Assembly: GCA_035534455.1 (NCBI GenBank)
Contig: DATLRV010000028.1
Location: 1-61,751, forward strand
DNA length: 61,751 nt
Source of the DNA: JAJYVT01 sp035534455
GTDB lineage: Bacteria; Actinomycetota; Acidimicrobiia; Acidimicrobiales; RAAP-2
Reading direction: 5' to 3'
Shown: positions 49,772 to 57,818 of the stretch, in pieces
Layout of the letters: each line of letters starts with the position of its first letter
How positions within the stretch are numbered: the first letter of the stretch is position 1
Notes under the pieces: generated by a model
What the model saw: only the letters and a program-made list of their open reading frames with translations
Databases searched by the model: none
What the model was told of the DNA's origin: nothing
Made by a program: the position numbers and the translations under genes

Positions 49772-52122
49772 GGCCGGCCCCTTGCGCCCGAGAGCGTGCG
49801 CACGTCGAGCGGCCCGATGGGCAGCGGGCGCGCCGCGCCGCCCGCCGCGCGGGACCAGTGCTCGACGTGCCAGCCGCGGCGCCTGGCGATCGCGGCGAGC
49901 CGCGATTCTGGGTTCACGGCGACAGGGAAGCCCACGGCCTCGAGCATCGCGAGGTCGCTCGCAGAGTCGGCGTAGGCCACCGCCTCGGCGAGGTCGAGAC
50001 CGTGCGTGCCGGCGTAGTCGGCGAGGAGCTGTGCCCGCGCCTCGCCGATCGGTGGCAGCTCGTCGAGCCGCCCGGTGAAGCGGCCGCCGGACTGGGCCAT
50101 GCGCGCGCACACGATGTCGTCGAACAGCGGACGGAGGGGGGCGATGACGAAGTCGAGAGCACCGGTGATGAGCAGCGTGCGGTGGCCGAGCCTCCGGTGC
50201 TCCCGGACGCGTGCGAGCCCGGCCGGGAAGGCCCGGGGGAGGAGCTGGCGGTGAAAGAGCTCCCACGCGTCCTCCTCGAGCTGCGCGACCGGTGCGCCGT
50301 CGTAGCGCCGGTAGAAGAAACGAAGGAAGTCCCCTCGGTCGCGACGGTCGAGCGCCAGGAGCGAGGGACTCTGCGCGAGCAGCTCCGCGACGAGCTTCGG
50401 CCGGCGCGACGCCGGGAGGTGGCGCGACGCGAGCCACGCGTAGCTGTCGACGACGTTCGCGGCGATGAGCGTGTGCTCCAGATCGAAGGCTGCCAGGTGG
50501 CGGTCGGGCGAGAGGATCGCCCGTCGCGCGCGCTCGGAGCGGCTGTCGAGCGTCGGGCGCCCGGGCATCGTTTTCACGCGGGCGTGGGTCACCACCGAGG
50601 GCAGGTGGATGTCGTGGACGTAGTGGTCCCAGTCGATGACCCTCGGGTCGAAGCAATAGCTGTCACGGTCGGCGTCGTCGACCCGGCTCCACAGGCGGAG
50701 CAGCCGGTCGATCCGGTACCGCGCCTCGGTCTCGGTGTAGGCGCCGTACAGCTCCACGTACCCGAGGGCGCGCTTGGCGAGGGTGTTGCGCTCCTCCACG
50801 GACGCAGAGAACGTGGCCTGGCGGCCGCGCAGGGGGAGTGCGGTCAGGAGCCGCTCGGCCGCGTCCATCGCCTTGGTCGCACGCTGGAGCTGTCGCTGGA
50901 CGCGCCCGCGGCCGGGGAACGACCATTCCGGAAGGCTGATCGGCTGGCCATGGTCGTCGTAGATCGGGTTGCGACCGAACCATTCCTGGATCAGCTCGAC
51001 GAGCCGTCCGTAGCGCAATGGGTTCGCGACACCGGACGCCACGTGGTAGACGGTCGGCTCGTCAGGGGCCGGTCCCGCCGCCACTGCGAGGATCGCCGAG
51101 ACGACCATGTCGACGGGAATCACGTCGATCACCCCCTCGGGGACACCCGGGAACTCTCGAAGGAGCCCGCGGGCGAACGAGATGATGATCGGCTCGGCCA
51201 TCCGGAAGCCACGGATCCACCCCGGTACCGGCTCGGCGAGCGAGGACTCGATGATGGAGGGCCGCACGATGCTGAGCGGCACCTCCACCGTCTCGATGAG
51301 CGCCCGTTCTCCCATGGCCTTGGTGAACGGGTAGGCGTCGGGCCAGCCGAGCGACTGCGCACGTGCGGTGCCCGCGCGAACCAGGCGGTCCTTGATCCAC
51401 TCGTCGCGCAACCGCTCCGCGCGAGCGGCGAGAAGGTGCTCGCCGGCGGCGCCCAGCTCCTCGCGGGCCTTCTTGGCGAAGGTGGCCAGCATCTCGGCGC
51501 GTCGGGACTCACTCTCGAGGTCCTGCCGCAGCCGCCGTGCGTAGTCCACTTCGGCGTGCCAGTCCACGTCGAGGGAGAACCGGCTCGCGCTGAGCAGCTC
51601 CTCGCACGCCTCCCCCTGGTGGGTGCCCGCGACGTACGCGGTCGACACGGCGACGAGGTGCACGCGCGGAGCGCGCGCCGCCTCGGCCCTTGCGGACGCG
51701 AGCACGTCGGCCACGCGCGCCGGCCCGAGAAGGTTGATCTCGACCGCCTGGTCGAGCGGCGCGTCGAAGCTCACGGTGGCGGCCGAGTGCACCACCACGT
51801 CGCACGACGCGAGCAGCCGGCGGCCCTCGTCGTCGAGCCCGATCCCGTCGCGGCTCACGTCGCCCGCGACCGCCGTCAGCCGCCCTGCCGCGTCGTCGAA
51901 CCGGTCGCCGAGCTCCTCGCGGAGTCGGTCGAAGCAGTCGTTGCGGAGGATCTCGCGCGTGGCGCGTGCCGACGCGTCTGCCCGTCGGCCCGGTCGGACG
52001 AGCACCACGACCTCGGCGTCAGGGATCGTCCGCAGGATCCGCTCGACCAGCGCGGTGCCCAAGAAGCCGGTTCCCCCGGTGACGAAGAACCGCTTGCCTG
52101 CGAGAGAGGCAGGGATCGACAC
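49768..52122 (-). CDS. Fatty acyl-CoA reductase-like SDR fused to a HAD-IB hydrolase
   Basis: A 784-aa two-part enzyme. Residues about 8-480 are an extended SDR of the male-sterility/fatty acyl reductase type: VTGGTGFLGTALVERIL, DVVVHSAATVSFD and the catalytic YPFTK, then IVRPSIIESSL. Residues about 545-745 are a HAD-IB phosphatase, where motif I reads FDLEHTLI, with Glu in place of the second Asp, and motif IV is YADSASDLAML. The reductase would make fatty aldehydes or alcohols. The GTG lies beneath two palindromic operators; TAGACC precedes it by 6 nt, so it may be leaderless. It heads a coupled operon with the ADH, DUF2088 and acyltransferase genes. Confidence 0.87.
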   Translation of the reverse strand: MSIPASLAGKRFFVTGGTGFLGTALVERILRTIPDAEVVVLVRPGRRADASARATREILRNDCFDRLREELGDRFDDAAGRLTAVAGDVSRDGIGLDDEGRRLLASCDVVVHSAATVSFDAPLDQAVEINLLGPARVADVLASARAEAARAPRVHLVAVSTAYVAGTHQGEACEELLSASRFSLDVDWHAEVDYARRLRQDLESESRRAEMLATFAKKAREELGAAGEHLLAARAERLRDEWIKDRLVRAGTARAQSLGWPDAYPFTKAMGERALIETVEVPLSIVRPSIIESSLAEPVPGWIRGFRMAEPIIISFARGLLREFPGVPEGVIDVIPVDMVVSAILAVAAGPAPDEPTVYHVASGVANPLRYGRLVELIQEWFGRNPIYDDHGQPISLPEWSFPGRGRVQRQLQRATKAMDAAERLLTALPLRGRQATFSASVEERNTLAKRALGYVELYGAYTETEARYRIDRLLRLWSRVDDADRDSYCFDPRVIDWDHYVHDIHLPSVVTHARVKTMPGRPTLDSRSERARRAILSPDRHLAAFDLEHTLIAANVVDSYAWLASRHLPASRRPKLVAELLAQSPSLLALDRRDRGDFLRFFYRRYDGAPVAQLEEDAWELFHRQLLPRAFPAGLARVREHRRLGHRTLLITGALDFVIAPLRPLFDDIVCARMAQSGGRFTGRLDELPPIGEARAQLLADYAGTHGLDLAEAVAYADSASDLAMLEAVGFPVAVNPESRLAAIARRRGWHVEHWSRAAGGAARPLPIGPLDVRTLSGARGRP

Positions 52123-52130
52123 CCCATTGG

Positions 52131-52169
52131 TCTACCACCTGGTAGACGCTCTGTCTACCATTTGGTAGA
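52131..52169. promoter_or_regulatory. Twin TetR-type operators
   Basis: Two 16-bp palindromes of consensus TCTACCANNTGGTAGA lie at 52131-52146 and 52154-52169, 23 bp apart start to start (about two helical turns). They overlap the inferred promoters of both the leftward reductase operon and the rightward tetR gene. Symmetry, spacing and location between divergent genes make TetR autoregulation and operon control very likely. Confidence 0.85.
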
Positions 52170-52189
52170 GCGTGGGGTAGTCTCTCGGC

Positions 52190-52792
52190 GTGCCCACCGA
52201 GGCGGCGACGCCAACGCGCGAGCGCATCCTCGACGCTGCGCTGTCCGCATGGGGGACCCGCGGCTACGAAGCCACGTCGCTCGACGCCCTGGCGGCGGGA
52301 CTCGGCATCACCAAGCAGACGATCCTCTACTGGTACCCGAGCAAGGAGGCCCTCCTCGAGGCGCTGATCGCACGCAGCACCGAGGAGCTCGCCGGCGCGA
52401 TGCAGTCGGCGCTCGACGGTGCCGGCGACGGGTGGGCGAAGGTCGAGGCGGTCGTGCGTTCGGTGTTCCGCCTCGCTGCTCGTCGCCCGGAGCTGCTGGG
52501 CCTCGTCCGCGAGGTGTCGCGGCTCGGCCCCCCCGCAGCGACGCGCATGTCCCTCGAGCTCCAGCCCTTGGTCCGGCGGGCCTCCGACTTCCTCGAGGCG
52601 GAGATGGCGGCGGGTCACATGCGCCGCCACGACCCCAACTTGCTCCTGCTCGCGATCTACTCGACGGTCATCGGCATGGTCACCGAGGTGGACGTCCTGC
52701 GCGCCTTCGGCGAGGAGCCCACGGCGCGTTCGCTCGTGCGTCGGCGGACCGACGTGCTGCAGCTCCTCCGCTCCGCGCTCATGACGACATAG
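52190..52792 (+). CDS. TetR family repressor
   Basis: A 200-aa TetR regulator. The N-terminal HTH reads TRERILDAALSAWGTRGYEATSLDALAAGLGITKQTILYWYPSKEALLEALI (20 residues or fewer per motif: GITKQTILYWYPSKEALL is the recognition helix region). The C-terminal ligand domain is helical and of usual length. The GTG at 52190 follows TAGTCT (52178-52183) by 6 nt, so the mRNA may be leaderless. It is divergent from the fatty acyl reductase operon and very likely represses it through the twin operators. The ligand may be an acyl-CoA, by analogy with FadR/FasR-like TetR proteins. Confidence 0.9.
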   Translation: MPTEAATPTRERILDAALSAWGTRGYEATSLDALAAGLGITKQTILYWYPSKEALLEALIARSTEELAGAMQSALDGAGDGWAKVEAVVRSVFRLAARRPELLGLVREVSRLGPPAATRMSLELQPLVRRASDFLEAEMAAGHMRRHDPNLLLLAIYSTVIGMVTEVDVLRAFGEEPTARSLVRRRTDVLQLLRSALMTT

Positions 52793-52841
52793 GTCTGCCA
52801 TTTCAGGGTTCGGCCCGATGGCCGTCGCCCGACGCGACAGT

Positions 52842-53627
52842 TCAGCTTGCGGGCGGCGTGACCTTCTTCTTTGGGGGGGACTTCGGCGTGTACCGCTTGT
52901 TGGCGCTGGGAGGCTTGCGGCTTGTGGCCGCGGCCGCGCCCTTCGCCTTCGCGCTGCGCGGGGTGCTCGCCTTCGCCCGGCGGGTGGTGCCGCGCGGCGG
53001 CGCCGCCCAGCCTGTCATCCGCGACTTTGCCGTCGGAGAGCCGTACTTCTGGGTGCGCCACGCACGGAGCATCACCCAGCCACCCGCCACACCGAAGGGG
53101 ACGAGGTAGATGAAGGAGCCGAGCGCGAGTCCGGTCATCACCATCGTGAAGGCGAGTGGCGCGCGCCGACGGATCCGGACGGTCACGTAGATCGCCGCCG
53201 CCAGCACGAGGACGACGACGAGCGGCAAGACGTAGTGGCTCGCAGGGTAGATGCCGTCGCAGGTCTTGGTCGACGCGACGTAGTGGAGGTTCGTCACCCC
53301 GACGACCGGGCTGCACGTCGTCCCCGTTGGCTTGGTTGTCGTGAGGGTCACCGTCCGCTTCGACACCATGTACGGCACGTACGATGCAAGGGCGATTACG
53401 AAGGCGAGGATGGAAGCGATGGTGCCGACCTTGCGTTCCGTCGCGTCGACGCCCACGATGCGGGCCCGCTTCTCGTCGTCGGTCATCCGGGAGAAGTCGA
53501 TGCGCGCGGGTTCGGCCGCCTTGGGCGGCGGGGGGCGGAGGAAGGTCTGGGACAGCCGTCCCCAGACGCCCCCGGCTCCTGAACCGTCGTTGCGGAGTGT
53601 GATCGGCTCTGTGGTCCCGGAGGGCAT
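52842..53627 (-). CDS. Membrane protein with basic C-terminal tail
   Basis: A 261-aa membrane protein of unknown function. A cytoplasmic N-terminal half (about 1-60, with MTDDEKRARIVGVDATERKVG) leads to a helix (IASILAFVIALASYVPYMVS), an extracytoplasmic loop with two cysteines (GTTCSP and TKTCDGIYPASHY), then three more helices (VLPLVVVLVLAAAIYVTVRI, FTMVMTGLALGSFIYLVPF). The tail of about 60 residues is extremely Lys/Ala/Pro-rich (KSPPKKKVTPPAS) and could bind nucleic acid or acidic lipid. It resembles conserved actinobacterial proteins but no function is known to me. It is convergent to tetR. Confidence 0.7.
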   Translation of the reverse strand: MPSGTTEPITLRNDGSGAGGVWGRLSQTFLRPPPPKAAEPARIDFSRMTDDEKRARIVGVDATERKVGTIASILAFVIALASYVPYMVSKRTVTLTTTKPTGTTCSPVVGVTNLHYVASTKTCDGIYPASHYVLPLVVVLVLAAAIYVTVRIRRRAPLAFTMVMTGLALGSFIYLVPFGVAGGWVMLRAWRTQKYGSPTAKSRMTGWAAPPRGTTRRAKASTPRSAKAKGAAAATSRKPPSANKRYTPKSPPKKKVTPPAS

Positions 53628-53808
53628 ACCGAGTCAAGGCTACCGGTCCGGGACAGCTTCGAGGGCATGCCGCCCACTCGGCGTCGGGTGGCCCCCTGGC
53701 GTCGGGCGGCCCCTTGGCGTCGGGCGGCCCCTTGGCGGTGACCGGCCCGGTGCGCGATATCGTCGGCGGGCCGCTCGGGGGCCAGCCCCGGGTTCGGCGC
53801 GGTTGTCC

Positions 53809-53885
53809 GGGCGCTTAGCTCAGTTGGTTAGAGCGCAGCCTTCACACGGCTGAGGTCGTGGGTTCGAGTCCCTCAGCGCCCACCA
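53809..53885 (+). tRNA. tRNA-Val (anticodon CAC)
   Basis: A full cloverleaf folds: acceptor GGGCGCT with AGCGCCC, anticodon arm CAGCC-TTCACAC-GGCTG (anticodon CAC), and a T arm with GGTTCGAGTCC. The CCA is encoded at 53883-53885. Nothing recognisable as a host gene follows; the next 600 bp are compositionally odd and then mobile-element-like genes begin, so its 3' end may serve as an integration site. Confidence 0.95.
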
Positions 53886-53894
53886 CATCGCCGT

Positions 53895-54097
53895 AGGGAG
53901 AGAGAGGCAGGAGCAGGCACCCGGCACCGGAACCGGGACAAACCCCAGGCCAGGGGGCACGCGGGCACGGCCGCCGGGCCGCCGGAAGCGGGCGGCCGGA
54001 AGCGGGCAACGAGCACGGGCAGCGGAGGGGCCCGGCGGCCCGGCGGCGCCCGCCAGGGCGAGCGCCGGGAGCGCCGGGCGGGCAGGCAGGAGAGGAG
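53895..54097. other. 203-nt stretch with no T on the plus strand
   Basis: From 53895 to 54097 the plus strand contains only A, C and G, directly downstream of tRNA-Val. Within it are repeats such as GGAAGCGGGC (twice), and G-rich blocks. No open frame in it looks like a protein. Its boundary coincides with the tRNA 3' end, so it may be the terminus of an integrated element or an R-loop-prone noncoding segment. Confidence 0.8.
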
Positions 54098-54507
54098 TTC
54101 AAGGGGCAGGCGCCTACGGCGCCCCGGGGAGACGGGAGCCGACACGCGGGCCGCCGGACCCTGGCCGCTTGCCGCAGCCCGCCGGCCAGCTGCCGCAGGA
54201 CGGCCCCTGAGCCCGGGAAGGGGCCGGAGGCTACGCAGGTACCCCGCGGCCGTTTGCGGGGCTCCTGGCGCGCAATTCGTGTAAGGACTCCCTGGTCAGG
54301 GCGTCGGCCGAAAGCCCCTGGCGTCGAGACGGTGCGGGCACTGGCGACGGGCGGCGGCCGCGGGCACCTCAGGGGCTCAGGGACCCCAGGGCGTCAGGGA
54401 CCCCGGCGCCTGCCGGCGTAGCCGCGGTCGGCCGGGGTGGTCCCGCCCCAGACGCCCAGGGGCTCGGCCTTGCCGGCGTCGTGGCAGGGCTCGCGGACGG
54501 GGCGCGT
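54098..54507. other. Gene-free GC-rich stretch between the T-free zone and the AAA+ gene
   Basis: No gene is supported. Visible are a hairpin CCCCGC/GCGGGG (54242-54261), a direct repeat CAGGGACCCC at 54378-54387 and 54395-54404, and a few T residues returning gradually. It may hold the terminator of the leftward gene block. Confidence 0.4.
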
Positions 54508-56271
54508 TCAGGCCAAGAGCGCTGGGCGGACCGCGGGGCGCAAGCCTCGCTCGACGGCGAGCGCGTGGGCGAGGATCGCCACCACCGCGAGGTCGTGCCA
54601 GGCGGTGTCCTCGAAGACGACGGCGCCCCAGGTCTCACCCGGCGCGGCGCCGTGCCAACGCTGACCGCCTGTCGGCAGCGGTTCGGAGACCACGAGCCCG
54701 AGGGATTCGAGTACCGGTCCCGGCGCTGTGCGGTGCCCGCGGGCGGCCAGGGCCTCCAGCGTCGCCAGCCGGCCGGGGACCACTCCACGCGTGCCCGCCC
54801 GGCGCGGGCGCTCGGCGGCGACCCAGCGCCGAGCTTCGATCTGCTTCGCTCTACGTTCGGCTCGCTCGTGCAGCTCGTCGAACACGCGGCTCACGCTCTC
54901 GGCTTCCGTCATCGTGCGGGCGGCCTTCAGCTGGCGGGAGACCTCGGCGAGCCCGGCCCGAAGGCGCGTGCCCTCCTCGTCATCGGTCGCCCCGAGACCG
55001 CGGACCTCGGCCGCGATGACCTTGGCGCCGATGGCCTTCGCCTCGGCGAGCATCACCCGCTCGGCCCGCTCGCTGACCTCGGCACCGTGCGCCGCTCCCT
55101 CGTCGTCCCTCGGCTCGGGGGCACCGCCGCCCGTCCGACGGTCGAAGCGGGCCACGAGAGCCGGCGTCGTCTCGCCCCAGGTCGCAGCACACGTGAGGTA
55201 GTCCCGGGCGATCCGCTCGGCCGCGGCCTCGGCGCCGCAGTCGTCGATCGCCATGCGGCCGCCGACGAGGAGCGAGAGCGCGTGGCCGGGGTAGCGCTCC
55301 CGCGTCCCCGGTATGAGGTAGCGGGGCAGCTCGTCAATGAGCAGCTCGGCTCCCGCTGCGCCGTCGCCTGGCGGGCCGAGGGCCGAGAGGTCGAGGACCG
55401 GCAGGGGTGCGCCATCGAAGAGGCGACGGGCCGAGCGAGCAACCTGTGCCGCACTCACAAGCCCGTCGGTCCGGCAGAGCACCATGCGCCGGAGCCGGTC
55501 AGAGGGGAGCACGTCGTCGGGCCGAGCACCCGCGTTGAAGGTGGCGACGACGACGGGACGCAGCGCGAAGGTCTCGCCTTCGAGCGTGATCGCACCGTCG
55601 CCTTGGAGGAGTCGCAGGGCGTCGAGCCGCCCGTCCCCGCGCACCTTGTCCAGCTCGTCGAGGCAGAGCAGCGGGCGGCCGAGCGCGGCGGCCGGCGCGA
55701 AGCGGTAGCCGCCCTTCCCGTCGGGCACGCGCCGGCCGAGCAGCTCTGCGCGGTCGAGGTCCGAGGCGACGCGGACGGCCTCCACGTCGGCGAGCCCGAG
55801 CAGCCGGGCGAGCACTCTCGGCACCGTCGTCTTGCCGGTCCCCGGAGCGCCGTAGAGCCCGAAGCTGGGCCAGCCGGTGACGCCCGCCGCGTCGGGACGG
55901 GACCGGGCGATGACGGCATCGAGCATGAGGCAGGCCATCGCCTGGTGGGCCTCGGACGGGAGAAGCGCGAGCACGTCCGCCAGCTCGGCCCTGCCCGTTG
56001 ACGGCCCCGTCCGGGCGGTTCCGGTTGGCGTGAGGGACCACCGGGTGCCGCTCTTGGTCACGAGCCCTTCTCCGGCCATGCGGCGAAGGTGGCCTCCGAC
56101 GCTGACGGCGGACAGGCCGACCGCCGTCCCGATGGCCGGTGCGCTGGCCGGGCCGTGGTCACGCAGATGGCGCAAGATACGATCCGCGTTCTCCCGGCCA
56201 CGTGCCGCACCTTCGGCGGCAGCGCCTTTCGCTGCGCCTTTAGTAGAGGTTTCGATCGGGGCGAGGGCCAT
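54508..56271 (-). CDS. Winged-helix AAA+ ATPase
   Basis: A 587-aa protein with an N-terminal winged helix (about 25-80: ENADRILRHLRDHGPASAPAIG, then GLSAVSVGGHLRRMAGEGL) followed by a single AAA+ ATPase (about 105-300) of the MoxR/magnesium-chelatase-like type: Walker A YGAPGTGKTT, Walker B LLCLDELDKV, sensor 1 ATFN, and an arginine-rich sensor 2 region. A long helical region occupies 300-587. It could be a regulator or a remodelling ATPase of the element. The ATG at 56269-56271 has TAACCT 7 nt upstream. It is the last gene of the leftward block that includes the Cas1-like gene. Confidence 0.75.
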   Translation of the reverse strand: MALAPIETSTKGAAKGAAAEGAARGRENADRILRHLRDHGPASAPAIGTAVGLSAVSVGGHLRRMAGEGLVTKSGTRWSLTPTGTARTGPSTGRAELADVLALLPSEAHQAMACLMLDAVIARSRPDAAGVTGWPSFGLYGAPGTGKTTVPRVLARLLGLADVEAVRVASDLDRAELLGRRVPDGKGGYRFAPAAALGRPLLCLDELDKVRGDGRLDALRLLQGDGAITLEGETFALRPVVVATFNAGARPDDVLPSDRLRRMVLCRTDGLVSAAQVARSARRLFDGAPLPVLDLSALGPPGDGAAGAELLIDELPRYLIPGTRERYPGHALSLLVGGRMAIDDCGAEAAAERIARDYLTCAATWGETTPALVARFDRRTGGGAPEPRDDEGAAHGAEVSERAERVMLAEAKAIGAKVIAAEVRGLGATDDEEGTRLRAGLAEVSRQLKAARTMTEAESVSRVFDELHERAERRAKQIEARRWVAAERPRRAGTRGVVPGRLATLEALAARGHRTAPGPVLESLGLVVSEPLPTGGQRWHGAAPGETWGAVVFEDTAWHDLAVVAILAHALAVERGLRPAVRPALLA

Positions 56272-56383
56272 AGGGTCTAGGTTACGTTACCCCAGGTGGG
56301 GACGGGTTTAGGCTCCCGCTCCAAGGTCTACGCAGACCCTACAGGCACGTTTGGGGGGAGGGGAGGTGCCCTGCGCCGCCCTG

Positions 56384-57067
56384 TCAGAACCGGTCGAGCG
56401 CGTCGTTCACCTCTTGGTCGGTGAGCGTGTCGAGGGTGACGACGTGACCATCGGGGTACTTGCGTCGCTCTCGGTGCTGGGCCTTGCTGGTGAAGGTGAC
56501 CCGGTAAGGACGCCGGTCCCATGCGGCCGTCGGCCTGGCGTCGTCGTCGGTGAGGGGGGAGGGTTCGGGTGGCGGCCAGTCGGAGTGCCTGCCCCCGTCA
56601 GACTGTCCCGGTCCGTCGCCGTGCCGGTGCCACCGGCGGGCACGGGGACCGAGGGTCCATGCCCCTACCAGCAGGACGACGCCGGCCAGGGGCCACGCCG
56701 AGAGGTGGACCACGGCCAGGAGGACGAGCCCCGAGCCCACCAGCCACGTCAGGACGTAGGCCAGCGTGCGCCGCCAGTCCCGGTGTCGCCGATGCTGGCG
56801 GATGGTCAGCTCCACGACAACGCCCAGGAGCAGGACGGGCCACAAGACGGCGACCACGACGACGATCCATGCCAACGCGGCCAGGACGTGAACCCGGCTG
56901 AAGAGCACGGATCCGCCGACGACCAGGGCAACGGTCACCAGCTGGCGCCGTTCGCGATGTTCCCGGCGTCCGTCTGCGACGCCGGCCAGGTAGGCATCGC
57001 GGTAGGCGTGGTCACGGGTAGCGGCGTCGGCACGCCACTGGCGATAGTCGGTCGGCTGCATGGTCAT
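56384..57067 (-). CDS. Membrane protein of the element
   Basis: A 227-aa protein with a hydrophilic N terminus (TDYRQWRADAATRDHAYRDAY), four hydrophobic segments (about 41-62, 65-90, 105-125, 128-145) and a cytoplasmic tail rich in His, Asp and Arg. The C-terminal part (RVTFTSKAQHRERRKYPDGHVV, then LDTLTDQEVNDALDRF) resembles a small folded domain. I do not recognise it. It is 2 bp after the zinc-ribbon gene stop, so it is in the same operon. Membrane proteins of this sort occur in conjugative and integrative elements. Confidence 0.55.
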   Translation of the reverse strand: MTMQPTDYRQWRADAATRDHAYRDAYLAGVADGRREHRERRQLVTVALVVGGSVLFSRVHVLAALAWIVVVVAVLWPVLLLGVVVELTIRQHRRHRDWRRTLAYVLTWLVGSGLVLLAVVHLSAWPLAGVVLLVGAWTLGPRARRWHRHGDGPGQSDGGRHSDWPPPEPSPLTDDDARPTAAWDRRPYRVTFTSKAQHRERRKYPDGHVVTLDTLTDQEVNDALDRF

Positions 57068-57069
57068 GG

Positions 57070-57492
57070 TCAGGACCAGCTCTCGGGATCATCGGGAACG
57101 GCAGGCACGTCGTCGGCGCACCAGCGGCACACGAACCCGTGGCGTCCCGTCCGACGCCACCGGTAGGTCGCCGTCTCGTCGGCGTCGTAGCTGAACGCGT
57201 TGGCGCACAGGGCGCACCGTTCCAGCCCGAGGGGGTCGACGGCGGCTGGCGCCGCTGTGGCAGGGACGACAGGGGCCGCATAGGCGTCGGTGGTCAGCTC
57301 CCAGGGACCGGCGATCAACCATCCGGCATCGGCGCCCATGTCCCGGGCACGGCGTTGCGCGTGCTCGTCGTGAGGGTCGCCGACGTTGCCGAGTGCGAGC
57401 ACGATCCGCTGTACGTCGGGGTCGCTGTCGGACACCTCGACGATGCCGACCGATCCTCTCTCATGCTCCGTGTCGATGGTCAGGACGTGCAT
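57070..57492 (-). CDS. Zinc-ribbon protein of the element
   Basis: A 140-aa protein. The N-terminal half begins VLTIDTEHERGSVGIVEVSD and looks like a small alpha/beta domain; the C-terminal half has two C-x2-C pairs (LERCALCANAFSYDADE and HGFVCRWCADDVP), a likely zinc ribbon. I cannot assign a function. It overlaps the end of the small basic gene by 13 bp and is followed by the membrane gene after 2 bp. Confidence 0.55.
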   Translation of the reverse strand: MHVLTIDTEHERGSVGIVEVSDSDPDVQRIVLALGNVGDPHDEHAQRRARDMGADAGWLIAGPWELTTDAYAAPVVPATAAPAAVDPLGLERCALCANAFSYDADETATYRWRRTGRHGFVCRWCADDVPAVPDDPESWS

Positions 57493-57818
57493 TGGGGCTT
57501 CCTTTCTCTCGTGAGGGTACGACCGGGTTGCGCGTTGAGCGGCAGGCGCCCCTGCACCGGGAGGGTCGAGAGCCCGGCGAGGATGCGGGCGCCGGTGCGC
57601 TTCCCCATCCGTCGCCGCCAGGCTCCCCGGGGACCGGTCACCCTCACCGGTGCCATGGCGTCGGCCACCACGGCCCGCGCACGGCGCCAGCCGACCTCGG
57701 CGACGGACCGGTCGACCTGGGCGAGCAGGGGTGCCAGCTCGTCGGCCCGGCGTTCCCTGGTCCGGGCGATGGCGTAGCGCTTGCGCTGGTCGCCAGTGAG
57801 GAGGGGGCGGGCGGTCAT
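57480..57818 (-). CDS. Small basic protein coupled to the Cas1-like gene
   Basis: A 112-aa, strongly basic protein (RKRYAIARTRERRADELAPLL, then WRRARAVVADAM and RGAWRRRMGKRTGARILAGL). Its ATG overlaps the cas1-like stop (ATGA), so translation is coupled. No Cas2 ferredoxin-like pattern is evident, and no other family is recognised. The basic surface suggests nucleic-acid binding. As the immediate downstream partner of Cas1 it is the best candidate for an accessory factor. Confidence 0.6.
   Translation of the reverse strand: MTARPLLTGDQRKRYAIARTRERRADELAPLLAQVDRSVAEVGWRRARAVVADAMAPVRVTGPRGAWRRRMGKRTGARILAGLSTLPVQGRLPLNAQPGRTLTRERKPQCTS

Noticed and set aside
52842..53627. Lys-rich tail protein as a histone-like (HupB/H1-like) protein
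   Set aside because: Four membrane helices precede the basic tail, so it is primarily a membrane protein.
54481..56001. A 506-aa frame antisense to the AAA+ ATPase
   Set aside because: The other strand has Walker A/B motifs and an HTH; this one has no motif.
57480..57818. Identification of the coupled small gene as cas2
   Set aside because: Its length is similar but no beta-alpha-beta pattern or catalytic Asp motif is visible and it is far too basic.
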